The notes below the pieces were generated by a model. It saw nothing but the letters and a program-made list of their open reading frames with translations, did no database searches and had not been told where the DNA came from. Both the position numbers and the translations under genes were made by a program. 64,000 nt of DNA from Streptomyces rapamycinicus NRRL 5491 (lineage in GTDB: Bacteria > Actinomycetota > Actinomycetes > Streptomycetales > Streptomycetaceae): contig NZ_CP085193.1 in NCBI RefSeq assembly GCF_024298965.1, positions 372,001-436,000 of the forward strand. The letters are read 5' to 3'. This document shows positions 9,241 to 17,624 of this stretch, in pieces (position 1 is the first letter of the stretch; every line of letters begins with the position of its first letter).

Positions 9241-9512
9241 CGGAGGCGGCGGCAGCGGCTCGCGTGGCTACGGTCGCGCGGAGCCGTCCTGGGCTGAAGG
9301 GCCCGGGCATCTCGCTCAAGCCCGCGCGGCCGAACGACCGCGGCACAGCAGCGAAAGCCCCCCTCGGACACCAGTTGGGGCCCGAGCACCGTGCCGACGA
9401 AGGCAGGCGGTACGACGGTCACCACGACCGCGAAGATCTGCCGCCCTGTGGTCAAGGCGACGCTGTGCTTTCCGCGCGAGCGCAGGCGAACCGTACCGGC
9501 AGATCGCGGAGG

Positions 9513-10502
9513 TCAAGTCAGCACGATCGGGTTGGTGAGAGCAGCCATATGGCCATGCGGATGGCGTACCTCGATCCGGACGAACGCCGAGTCTTCCCAG
9601 GTCGTGTGCCACTCGGCGGTACCCACGCCTGAGTCCGGCAGCGCTTGGTGGTGGACTTTGCCCCGGTCGGTGTGAAAGCTGACGGTCCCCGATGGGACAC
9701 CGCGTATGTGCGCGCGCACCATGACGGGTTCCCCATTGGTTGCCAGGCGTTCGCCGATGCCCGCGTCGTGGCCGGCGGCGACGGCCGTGAGTGACAGATC
9801 GACGGCAGCCGATTCGGCGATCCAACTGCGGCCCACGCGGATTCCCGCGAGGACGGCCGGCATGCTCAGATCCTCGGCGAACACCACGGTGTGCGGGATG
9901 CCGATCTGACCTTCGAGGTGGGTGTCACTGTTGCCCATGGCCGGCTGCCAGCACCCCGCGCGTATTCCCTCCGCCAGTCCTCGGCCCCACTCGGCGAGGG
10001 CCGCCTCGTTGTCGGCGTTCCACGGCCGGTCCGACGCCCACAGTCCGTTCCATACCTCGACCACATCGAGGTCCTGGTAGGGGTACATGAAGCTGCCTGA
10101 GGGATAGGGCGCGTGCGGATGCGCGGCCACGCACAGTCCACCGGATTCGCGGACCTGGTCCAGGCATCGGCCGATGAGTCTGTCCCCCACGCGATAGTCC
10201 CAGTCGATCACCTGCCCTGGGGCGATGCCGAGAGCGAGCCAGTGCCCGGTCTTGGTGGTCACCTCCTCGCCCAGGAGGACCAGGAAGTCATCTGCGGCAT
10301 GGCGTCCCCAGGCACTATGCGCGCCCGAGGAGTTGTGTTCCGTGGTGGCGATGAAGTCGAGTCCCACTGCGCGGGCATCGGCTGCCAGCTGCTCAGGAGT
10401 GAGCTCGCCGTCCGAGTACACGGAGTGGATGTGGCAGTCTCCGCGATACCAGTCGGCTCCTCGGCCACGCGCTTGCATTGGTGGTGGTCCCGAGTCCTGC
10501 AT
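9513..10502 (-). CDS. PHP-fold metallohydrolase, CehA/McbA family
   Basis: About 329 residues. The PHP metal site is clear: CHIHSVYSDGELTPEQL, FIATTEHNSS, CVAAHPHAP and GNSDTHLEG supply His/Asp/Glu ligands for two or three metals. CehA/McbA proteins are phosphoesterase- or carbamate/amide-hydrolase-like enzymes. A C-terminal beta-rich part (VRAHIRGVPSGTVSFHTD) follows. The ATG at 10502 has AGGAG close upstream; an ATG at 10529 lacks one. It follows the M20 gene by 139 bases in the same direction and may belong to the LacI-controlled group. Confidence 0.8.
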   Translation of the reverse strand: MQDSGPPPMQARGRGADWYRGDCHIHSVYSDGELTPEQLAADARAVGLDFIATTEHNSSGAHSAWGRHAADDFLVLLGEEVTTKTGHWLALGIAPGQVIDWDYRVGDRLIGRCLDQVRESGGLCVAAHPHAPYPSGSFMYPYQDLDVVEVWNGLWASDRPWNADNEAALAEWGRGLAEGIRAGCWQPAMGNSDTHLEGQIGIPHTVVFAEDLSMPAVLAGIRVGRSWIAESAAVDLSLTAVAAGHDAGIGERLATNGEPVMVRAHIRGVPSGTVSFHTDRGKVHHQALPDSGVGTAEWHTTWEDSAFVRIEVRHPHGHMAALTNPIVLT

Positions 10503-10641
10503 CGCTCTCCTTGTCGTAGGACCGCCCAACAGACCGTACGAACGAACGCAGCCGACGCAGTGTCCCCGGCGCCGGCTTGGCGCGCGAGCGGTTGCTCACG
10601 GGTGTCCAGGCTCCTGCCCCGACGGCACCGCGCTCATCGGA

Positions 10642-11748
10642 CTACAAGCGCCGCAGCAGCCGGTGCATCGCCTCCGCGGACTCGGTCATGGCGGCCAGCG
10701 AGCAGGATTCATCGGTGACATGGGCCTGATCCGGGTCGCCCGGTCCGTACACCACCACCGCCGGGTCGCCGAGTCGGCCGGTCAGCACCGAGGCGTCGGT
10801 GAAGTAGGTCGCGTACTCGGCCGGGCGGGCCGAGGAGCCGGGGGCCAGGAGTTCCCGCGCGGTGGCGGCGGCCGACGGGGCGGTGGCGACGCCGGGCAGG
10901 TCCAGGAGCGGTTCCAGGGTGATGCCGTCGCCGCACAGGCGGGCGATCTCCGCGATCGCCTCGTCCCGTCCGAAGCCGGGAACGGTGCGCACGTCCAGGC
11001 GCATCTCGGCGTGGTCCGGTACGAGGTTGGGCTGCTCGCCCGCGTGGAACGTGCCGATGTTGACCGTGGCCGGGCCGTGGGTCGGGCTCACCGGCCAGTC
11101 ACGGTGCCCGTGGATCCTGGTCGCCGCGGCGGCGAGCGCGGCGATCGCGTTGCGGCCCAGCTCGGGGCGGGAACCGTGCGCGGAGACGCCACGGGCCGTC
11201 GCGGCGAGCCACAGCACGCCCTTGTGGCCGAGGACGGTCCGGTTGCCGGTCGGCTCGGCCACGATGAGCAGGTCGGTGGGGGTGAGCGACGCCGCGTCGA
11301 TCTGCTCGGCCCCATGACAGCCGGTCTCCTCGCCGAAGGTGAGGATCAGCTGTACGGCGGTGTCCCGCGGGCTTTCCCGGGCGGCTCGTATCGCCGCTTC
11401 GACCTGGCAGGCCACGCCCGCCTTCATATCGCTGCTGCCGCGGCCGAGCAGCCGGCCGTCGCGCAGTTCGCCGCTCATCGGGTCGAACGACCAGCCCGAC
11501 GGGTCGGCGGGCACGGTGTCCAGGTGTCCGGTGAAGGTGACCGGCACCCGTGGTGCCGCGGGCCCGAACCGGGCGATGACGTTGGCCCGGCCGGGTATCG
11601 GCTCCTCGACCCGGACGTCGAACCCGGCGGCGTCCAGCCGGTCCGCCACCAGTGCGGCGGCCGGTGCCTCCCGGCCGCCCCGGGTGTCGATCCGCACCAG
11701 CCGCCGCGCGAGGTCCGTCGCCCCGCGCCAGGTGTCCGCGTCGTCCAT
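10642..11748 (-). CDS. M20 metallopeptidase / amide deacylase (ArgE-DapE type)
   Basis: A 368-residue zinc-dependent deacylase. The ligand set is present in order: TFTGHLDTVP (His and Asp), GRGSSDMKAG (bridging Asp), TFGEETGCHG (catalytic Glu and ligand Glu), VAEPTG, and a C-terminal DQAHVTDES with the last His. The family removes N-acyl groups from amino acids or other amines, including formylaminopyrimidine (YlmB). AGGAGG sits 6 bases before the ATG at 11748. It follows lacI by only 32 bases, so it is probably in the lacI transcript. Context with a TenA-like gene makes a non-peptide amide substrate possible. Confidence 0.85.
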   Translation of the reverse strand: MDDADTWRGATDLARRLVRIDTRGGREAPAAALVADRLDAAGFDVRVEEPIPGRANVIARFGPAAPRVPVTFTGHLDTVPADPSGWSFDPMSGELRDGRLLGRGSSDMKAGVACQVEAAIRAARESPRDTAVQLILTFGEETGCHGAEQIDAASLTPTDLLIVAEPTGNRTVLGHKGVLWLAATARGVSAHGSRPELGRNAIAALAAAATRIHGHRDWPVSPTHGPATVNIGTFHAGEQPNLVPDHAEMRLDVRTVPGFGRDEAIAEIARLCGDGITLEPLLDLPGVATAPSAAATARELLAPGSSARPAEYATYFTDASVLTGRLGDPAVVVYGPGDPDQAHVTDESCSLAAMTESAEAMHRLLRRL

Positions 11749-11780
11749 CGGGGTCCTCCTGGGGTTGTGGTGAGCGGCCG

Positions 11781-12818
11781 TCATATGCGGTCCGGAGGCG
11801 CCGGAGTGGCCCGGGTGCTGTCGCGCACCACCAGGGTCGGCACGAGTGATATCCGCGCGTGCGGGCCGCGCTCGGCGTCCTTGGCCAAACTCGCCGCGGC
11901 CAGCAGCCGTACCGCCTCCGCGGCGATCCGGTCGCGGGGCTGATGGACCGTGGTCAGGGCCGGTTCGGCCAGCCGGGAGAACTCGATGTCGTCGTAGCCG
12001 GTCACCTGCACCCGCTGGGGCACCGCGAAACCGTGGGCCCGGCAGGCGCGGGTGGCCCCGAGCCCGATCAGGTCATCGGCGCATACGAGCGCGTCCGGCA
12101 GGCCGCCCTCCGCGATCAGCCGGGCCACGGCGGCCTCGCCCCACTCCACGCTGTAGTCGCCGAGCAGCACCTGATCCGGCTTCACCTCGATGTTCAGCTC
12201 CTCGGCGCGCCGCCGGAACCCGGCGAACCGCTGCTCCGTGGAGGAGTGGGTCATCAGCGAGCCGATGAAGGCCGCCGACCGCGCCCCGCCGTCGTGGAGG
12301 TGGTCCATGACCTGCCGCATCGCGGCGACGTCGTCGACGCCCACCCAGTCGGTGGTGGTGCCGTCGACGAAGCGGTCGAGCTGGACGAGCGGCAGCCGGT
12401 CCGCGGTCTGCTGGACGGCGGGCCGGCTGTCGACGCCGTGGCTCGGGCTGACGATGATGCCGTCGACGTTGCGCGCGGCGAGCGAGGCCAGCCGGCGCGC
12501 CTCGATCCGCGGGTCGGAGCGCGCGTCGCACAGGAACAGCTCCTTGCCCTCCTTCCCGAGGGCGTGCTCCACGCTCTCCACCAGGGAAGTGAAGAACGGG
12601 TTGGTGATGCTGGGCACGACCATCCCCACGGTGTCGGTACGACTGTTGCGCAGTGCCCTGGCGATGACATTGACCTGGTAGCCCAGGTCGTCGGCGGCGC
12701 GGCGGACCTTGCGTTCGACCGCGGCCGAGACCTGGCCCCGGCGGGAGAGCACCCGCGACACGGTGGCGGTGGAGACACCGGCCCGCTCGGCGACCTGAGC
12801 GATCGTGACCCGTTGCAA
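11781..12818 (-). CDS. LacI-family transcriptional regulator
   Basis: A 345-residue repressor. Residues 1-55 hold the helix-turn-helix VTIAQVAERAGVSTATVSRV and a hinge helix; the rest is a periplasmic-binding-protein-like sensor (GMVVPSITNPFF, DGIIVSP, ALVCADDLIGLG, VTGYDDIEFSR). The start is chosen as TTG at 12818 because GGAAGG lies just upstream and homologues begin at this point. The TTG itself lies inside a LacI-type operator palindrome, implying autoregulation. It probably represses both its own transcript and the divergent uptake operon when the ligand is absent. Confidence 0.9.
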   Translation of the reverse strand: MQRVTIAQVAERAGVSTATVSRVLSRRGQVSAAVERKVRRAADDLGYQVNVIARALRNSRTDTVGMVVPSITNPFFTSLVESVEHALGKEGKELFLCDARSDPRIEARRLASLAARNVDGIIVSPSHGVDSRPAVQQTADRLPLVQLDRFVDGTTTDWVGVDDVAAMRQVMDHLHDGGARSAAFIGSLMTHSSTEQRFAGFRRRAEELNIEVKPDQVLLGDYSVEWGEAAVARLIAEGGLPDALVCADDLIGLGATRACRAHGFAVPQRVQVTGYDDIEFSRLAEPALTTVHQPRDRIAAEAVRLLAAASLAKDAERGPHARISLVPTLVVRDSTRATPAPPDRI

Positions 12819-12826
12819 TCGATTAC
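12814..12826. promoter_or_regulatory. LacI-type operator O1 over the lacI start codon
   Basis: TGCAATCGATTAC is centred on ATCGAT at 12818-12823. It covers the TTG start and part of the ribosome site of lacI, and matches the reverse complement of the second site at 12947-12960. Confidence 0.65.
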
Positions 12827-12901
12827 CTTCCTGCCGGGAAACATGGCGGTCACATGGTTCCAACACCGATGTGACCTGATGCGTTGGATCAGCATAGAGC
12901 C

Positions 12902-12931
12902 TTGACACGGCACCTGACCCCTGCCTACGGT
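12902..12931 (+). promoter_or_regulatory. Promoter of the LacI-regulated uptake operon
   Basis: TTGACA at 12902-12907, an 18-base spacer and TACGGT at 12926-12931 form a good housekeeping-type promoter pointing to the BtpA/SgcQ gene. Transcription would begin near 12938, just before operator O2. Confidence 0.6.
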
Positions 12932-12946
12932 CCTCCGCAACTCAGC

Positions 12947-12960
12947 TGTAATCGATTGCA
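12947..12960. promoter_or_regulatory. LacI-type operator O2
   Basis: TGTAATCGATTGCA is centred on ATCGAT, 133 bases from O1. It lies just after the predicted transcription start and before the ribosome site of the BtpA/SgcQ gene, a position suited to blocking transcription. Confidence 0.65.
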
Positions 12961-12973
12961 TTGAGGTGGCGCG

Positions 12974-13858
12974 ATGACGACGTCCGGGAGCACGAGCGGC
13001 CTTGGGGTGTTCCCGCCCCGGCCGAACGCGGTCAACGAGCTGTTCGGCACCCCGAAGGTCGTCATCGGCGTGGTGCACCTGCCGCCGCTGCCCGGCAGCC
13101 CGCATTACGAGGGCGCCCCGCTGGACGAGATCTGCGCCTTCGCGGTCGAGGAGGCGCGGGCCTATCTGGAGGGCGGCTGCCACGGGCTGATCGTGGAGAA
13201 CCACTGGGACATCCCGTTCCTCAAACCGGGCGAACACGGTTATGAGACATCGGCGGCGATGGCCGTGGTGACCGACCGGGTGCGGCACGCCGTGCTGGAG
13301 GGGGCCGGCGGCAGGCTCGGGGTCAGCGTGCTTTCCAATGCCGCCGAGTGCTCCATCGCCTCCGCCTGGTCCGGCGGCGGCGGATTCGTACGGGTCAACC
13401 AGTGGGCCAATGCCTATGTCGCCAACGAAGGCATCATCGAGGGCCAGTCGGCACACGCCAGCCGCTATCGCAGCCGGATCGGCGCCGGTCCGGTCAAGGT
13501 CTTCGCCGATGTGCACGTCAAGCACGGTTCGCACGCCATCGTCGCCGACCGCACCCTGGCCGAACAGACCGAGGACGCGGAGTTCTTCGGCGCCGATGTG
13601 CTGATCGCCACCGGCTCCCGGACCGGGGACGCCGCCTCACTGGAGGAGGTCGAGGGCATCTCCGCCCACACCACCCTGCCGGTGGTGATCGGCTCCGGTA
13701 TCACCGCGGGCAACATCGGCGGCCTGCTGCCCGCCTGCGACGGAGTGATCGTCGCGTCCTCGGTGAAGGACAACGGCCGCTGGTGGGGCCGGGTCGACCG
13801 GGCCAAGGTCCGCGAGCTGACCACCGCGGCGGCCAAGGCCGGAGTGGTGCTCCCGTGA
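12974..13858 (+). CDS. BtpA/SgcQ-family TIM-barrel protein
   Basis: A 294-residue protein. The family signature is visible: VVIGVVHLPPLPGSP near the N-terminus, GLIVENHWDIPF, LGVSVLSNAA, FADVHVKHGSHA, and LPVVIGSGITAGNI, which together make an FMN- or phosphate-binding-like (beta/alpha)8 barrel. BtpA was first linked to photosystem I stability and SgcQ to a cryptic sugar operon; the biochemical activity of the family is not established. It is the first gene of the operon and overlaps the kinase gene by GTGA. A GAGGTGG site is 4 bases before the ATG. Confidence 0.82.
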   Translation: MTTSGSTSGLGVFPPRPNAVNELFGTPKVVIGVVHLPPLPGSPHYEGAPLDEICAFAVEEARAYLEGGCHGLIVENHWDIPFLKPGEHGYETSAAMAVVTDRVRHAVLEGAGGRLGVSVLSNAAECSIASAWSGGGGFVRVNQWANAYVANEGIIEGQSAHASRYRSRIGAGPVKVFADVHVKHGSHAIVADRTLAEQTEDAEFFGADVLIATGSRTGDAASLEEVEGISAHTTLPVVIGSGITAGNIGGLLPACDGVIVASSVKDNGRWWGRVDRAKVRELTTAAAKAGVVLP

Positions 13859-14811
13859 TCGTCTTCTGCGGGTACGCCAACATCGACCTGACCGTCGGTG
13901 TGCCGGCGCTGCCCGCTCCCGGTGACCGCGTGCAGGCGACCGCCATCCGCCAGGGCCACGGCGGGATGGCCGCCAACGCCTCGGCGGCCGCGGCCCGGGC
14001 GGGGGCCGACGCGTGGTTCGCCGGTGTGGTCGGACCGGAGCCGCGGAGCACGGCGTTCCTGGCCGCACTCGCCGCCGACGGGGTACGCACCGACTGGACC
14101 GCCCGCACCGGCACCCTCACCACCGCCGTCGTACTGCTCACCCCGGACGGCGAACGCGCCGTGATCAGCCAGGACGACGAGCTGGACGCCCGGCACATCA
14201 TCCGTACGGTACGGGCCGCGCGCGAGGCCGGGGCGGACTGGCTCTACCTCGACGGCTACCGCTTCCCCGAGGCCGCCGCCGCACTGGCCGAGGCCGCCGC
14301 CGACGCCGACGCCGACGCCCCGCCCGGTGCGCCCGGACCGGGCCTGGTGGTGGACCTCGACGGCTGCGACCGGGCGGAGGCGATGCGCACCGCGCTGTCC
14401 GCGGCCGATCACGCCGTCGTCGGCCGGCCGCTGGCCGTCGCGCTGCTGGGCGGAGAACCGGCCCTGGCCCAAGCCGCCGCCGACCATGACGTCCATCTGG
14501 TCGTGACCGACGGTTCGCGCGGCTGGACCCTGCTGACCCCGGCCGGTGAACGCCACGACGGTCCGGCGATCGAGATCGACACGGTCGACGCCACCGGGGC
14601 CGGAGACTGCTTCACCGGCGCGTACTGCGCCGAACTTGACCGGGGCCGGTCGCCGCTGGAGGCGGCGCGCTTCGCCGCCGTCGCCGCCGGCCTGTCCTGT
14701 ACCCGGCCCGGCGCCCGTGACGGGCTGCCCGACCGGCGGGCCATCGAATCCTGGCTCGCGGCCCACCCCCACCCCACTCCCGGAACCCCGGAGCCGACCC
14801 GCACCAGGTAG
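13855..14811 (+). CDS. PfkB-family carbohydrate or nucleoside kinase
   Basis: A 318-residue ribokinase-superfamily enzyme. The GTG start overlaps the stop of the preceding gene (GTGA), indicating translational coupling. The N-terminal FCGYANIDLTVGVPALP and GHGGMAANASAAAARAG are substrate-side motifs; VDATGAGDCFTGAY is the ATP/anion-hole motif with catalytic Asp251. Family members phosphorylate ribose, fructose, nucleosides or hydroxymethylpyrimidine. The ribose-type importer suggests a sugar or nucleoside, while the TenA-like gene leaves a pyrimidine alcohol possible. Confidence 0.85.
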   Translation: MIVFCGYANIDLTVGVPALPAPGDRVQATAIRQGHGGMAANASAAAARAGADAWFAGVVGPEPRSTAFLAALAADGVRTDWTARTGTLTTAVVLLTPDGERAVISQDDELDARHIIRTVRAAREAGADWLYLDGYRFPEAAAALAEAAADADADAPPGAPGPGLVVDLDGCDRAEAMRTALSAADHAVVGRPLAVALLGGEPALAQAAADHDVHLVVTDGSRGWTLLTPAGERHDGPAIEIDTVDATGAGDCFTGAYCAELDRGRSPLEAARFAAVAAGLSCTRPGARDGLPDRRAIESWLAAHPHPTPGTPEPTRTR

Positions 14812-14825
14812 GACAAGGAGAGCAG

Positions 14826-15836
14826 ATGCGCCAGAAAGTGACGGCCGTGGTCGCGCTGGGCCTGCTGCTGACGACCGTCGGCTGCGACACCCAGGCCCGC
14901 CGCGAGATGGCGGCCGAGAAGAAGACCACCGAGCAGGGCCCGCCGCCGCCCGCGGAGGTCGCCCGCTCCTGTACCGTACGCGGCCACGCTCCGAAGATCG
15001 GTATCGTGCCCATCAACCTCCAGGCGCTGTTCTTCAACCAGATCAACACCGGCGCCCGGACCGTGGCCCGCAAGGCCGGGGTGAAGACCCAGATCGTCAA
15101 CGGCAACGACGACTCCGCCACCCAGGCCAACGCCATCGACGACCTGGTGGCCAACCACTACGACGCCATCATCGTGGACGCGGTCGACACCGAGGGCATC
15201 AAGCCCGCCATCCGCCGGGCCAAGGCGGCGGGCGTGCCGGTCGTCGCCGTGGACGCCACCGTCGACGACCCCGCGGTCTCCACCCAGGTCGGCGTCGGCA
15301 ACGCGGAAGGCGGCCGGCGGATCGGCGAGGCCCTGCTGAAGACGGCCGGCAACCGCGGTGGGATCGGCGTCGTCGGCGCGCTCAACAGCACCATCCAGAA
15401 CGAGCGGCAGAAAGGATTCACCAGCACCGTCACCGCCAAGGGCATGAAGATCCAGAACGTGGTCGACGGCCGCAACATCCAGGAGAACGCCCAGACCGCC
15501 GCCGAGAACCTGCTCACCCGCGACCCCGGCCTGAAGTACGCCTACGCCACCGGCGAGCCCGCCCTGATCGGCCTGGCCGCCGCCGTGGTCAGCCAGCACC
15601 GCACCAAGGACCTCAAGGTCGTCGGATGGGACCTGTCCAGCCAGGCCGTCGACGGGCTGCGGGCCGGCTGGATCACCGGTGTGCTGCAGCAGAACACCTT
15701 CCGGTTCGGCTACGAGGCCATGAATTCCGCGATCGACCTGGCCTGCGGCCGCACCACCCGCCGGCAAGTGCCCGTTCCCACCCAGCTGGTGACCCCGGAC
15801 AACGTCAAGAACTACCTCTACTACCTGGAGAAGTGA
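14826..15836 (+). CDS. Substrate-binding lipoprotein of a sugar-type ABC importer
   Basis: 336 residues with a lipoprotein signal ending TTVGC (Cys20). The mature part is a type-1 periplasmic-binding fold of the RbsB class: PKIGIVPINLQALFFNQIN, DAIIVDAVDTEGIKPAI, VPVVAVDATVDD, YAYATGEPALIGLAAAV, VVGWDLSSQAVDGL. It should capture the substrate outside the membrane and deliver it to the permease. AAGGAG precedes the ATG, and the kinase gene ends 14 bases upstream. The ligand cannot be read from the sequence. Confidence 0.88.
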   Translation: MRQKVTAVVALGLLLTTVGCDTQARREMAAEKKTTEQGPPPPAEVARSCTVRGHAPKIGIVPINLQALFFNQINTGARTVARKAGVKTQIVNGNDDSATQANAIDDLVANHYDAIIVDAVDTEGIKPAIRRAKAAGVPVVAVDATVDDPAVSTQVGVGNAEGGRRIGEALLKTAGNRGGIGVVGALNSTIQNERQKGFTSTVTAKGMKIQNVVDGRNIQENAQTAAENLLTRDPGLKYAYATGEPALIGLAAAVVSQHRTKDLKVVGWDLSSQAVDGLRAGWITGVLQQNTFRFGYEAMNSAIDLACGRTTRRQVPVPTQLVTPDNVKNYLYYLEK

Positions 15837-16603
15837 TGGGCGAGAGCGCGCTGGTCTCCCTGCGAGGAATCACCAAATCGTTCGGCGCCGTCCGCTCGCT
15901 GCGCGGCGTCGACCTGACCCTGGCCCCGGGCGAGGTGCTCGGCCTGGTCGGCGACAACGGCGCCGGGAAGTCGACCCTGATGAAGGTCCTGGCCGGTGCG
16001 GTCCAGCACGACAGCGGGCAGATCTCCATCGACGGCCGCGACGTCCGCTTCACCAGCCCCGCCGACGCCCGCCGCGAGCGGGTCGGCATCGTGTACCAGG
16101 ACCTCGCCCTGTGCGACACCCTCGATGTGGCCAGCAATCTGTTCCTCGGTCGTGAACCGCGCAGGGGCCCCTTCATCGACCGCGCCACGATGCACTCACG
16201 AGCGGCGGAAACCCTCTCCGAACTGCACGTCCGGGTGAAGTCCACCTACCAGGAGATCGGCGAGCTGTCCGGAGGGCAGCGGCAGGCCGTGGCGATCGCC
16301 CGTGCGGTGTCGTTCCGCCCGCGCGTGCTGATCCTGGACGAACCCACCGCCGCCCTCGCCGTCGCCGAGGTCCGGCAGGTGCTGAAGATGATCCGCGACG
16401 TCGCCGCCCAGGGCGTCGGCGTCATCCTGATCACCCACCGGCTGCAGGACCTGTTCGAGGTCTGCGACCGGATCACCGTGATGTACGAGGGGCGCAGCGT
16501 CGAGGACGCCCCGATCTCCGATCTCGACATCGAACGGCTCGTCGCCATGATCACCCGATCCGGCGCCGCGAATGGCGGGCCCGGCACCGAGGAGGTGGCC
16601 TGA
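15836..16603 (+). CDS. ABC importer ATP-binding protein
   Basis: 255 residues with a single nucleotide-binding domain. Walker A is GDNGAGKST (39-47), the signature is LSGGQRQ, Walker B is VLILDEPT, and a switch His follows in LITHRLQD. RbsA/MglA proteins of this class usually have two fused domains; here only one is present, so it probably works as a homodimer. The ATG shares its A with the stop codon of the binding-protein gene (TGATG). Confidence 0.9.
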   Translation: MGESALVSLRGITKSFGAVRSLRGVDLTLAPGEVLGLVGDNGAGKSTLMKVLAGAVQHDSGQISIDGRDVRFTSPADARRERVGIVYQDLALCDTLDVASNLFLGREPRRGPFIDRATMHSRAAETLSELHVRVKSTYQEIGELSGGQRQAVAIARAVSFRPRVLILDEPTAALAVAEVRQVLKMIRDVAAQGVGVILITHRLQDLFEVCDRITVMYEGRSVEDAPISDLDIERLVAMITRSGAANGGPGTEEVA

Positions 16604-16604
16604 T

Positions 16605-17624
16605 ATGAGCGCCGACACCGCGATGCGCACCACCGCCGTACTGGGCCGGCCTCCGGGCCGCTGGCAGCGCGCCAACAAGGCCACCCTGGCCATGCTCGGC
16701 GTGGGGCTCGCGCTCTTCCTCGGCTTCGGTATCGCCGCCCCCAACTTCCTGACCTTCAACAACCTGTCCAACCTGGCCACCCAGGTGGCGATCACCCTGA
16801 TCGTGGCGGTCGCCATGACCTTCGTGATCAGCACCGGTCAGATCGACCTGTCCGTGGGATCGATCCTCGCGTTCACCGCCACCTGTGCCGCCGAGATGCT
16901 GCAGGCCGGCTGGGACTCCTCCGTGGTGATCGTCGTGGCGCTGCTCGCCGGGCTCTTCTGGGGCGCCGTCAACGGATGGCTGTCGGCGTATCAGAAGATC
17001 CCCCCGTTCATCGTCACCCTCGCCACCATGTCGGTCGTCCGGGGTCTGGCGCAGCTGTGGACCAAGGGGTTCTCCGTCCCCATCGACGCCCGGCTCTTCG
17101 TCGCCAAGCTCGGCGACGCCTCCTTCCTCGGACTGTCCGCGCTGGCCTGGATCGCCCTGGCCACGGTCGCCGTCGGCGCGGTCCTGCTGTCGAAGCTGCC
17201 GTTCGGCTCCTACGTCAACGGCATCGGCTCCCAGGAGGAGTCCGTGCGGCGAGCGGGGGTGAACACCGCCCGGATCAAGATGATCACCCTGATGCTGACC
17301 GGGGTGGCCGCCGGTATCGCCGGGCTGCTCACCGCGGCCAGGCTCGGGTCCGGCTCCGCCAACTCCGGACAGGGCTTCGAACTCACCGTGATCGCCGCGG
17401 TCGTGCTCGGGGGCACCAATCTGTTCGGCGGCCGGGGCACCGTGGTGGGCACCGTCATCGGCGCCCTCATCACCGGAGTCATCGCCAACGGCCTCAACCT
17501 GCTCGGCGTGAGCCCGTTCCTCACCCCCATCGTCACCGGACTGGTGCTGCTCGCCGCGATCTGGCTCAACCTGCGCGGCCGGGCGATGGCCGACCTGTTC
17601 GCCCACCTGACGGGCCGCTCATGA
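16605..17624 (+). CDS. ABC importer permease, RbsC-like
   Basis: 339 residues with about nine or ten hydrophobic segments. It carries RbsC-family marks: FLTFNNLSNLATQVAITLIV, MTFVISTGQIDLSVGSI, IPPFIVTLATMS, and the cytoplasmic coupling region GIGSQEESVRRAGVNTARIK, then GTVVGTVIGALITGVIANGL. GAGGAGGTGG upstream of the ATG at 16605 fixes the start, two bases after the ATPase stop. Partner of the binding protein and ATPase before it. Confidence 0.9.
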   Translation: MSADTAMRTTAVLGRPPGRWQRANKATLAMLGVGLALFLGFGIAAPNFLTFNNLSNLATQVAITLIVAVAMTFVISTGQIDLSVGSILAFTATCAAEMLQAGWDSSVVIVVALLAGLFWGAVNGWLSAYQKIPPFIVTLATMSVVRGLAQLWTKGFSVPIDARLFVAKLGDASFLGLSALAWIALATVAVGAVLLSKLPFGSYVNGIGSQEESVRRAGVNTARIKMITLMLTGVAAGIAGLLTAARLGSGSANSGQGFELTVIAAVVLGGTNLFGGRGTVVGTVIGALITGVIANGLNLLGVSPFLTPIVTGLVLLAAIWLNLRGRAMADLFAHLTGRS

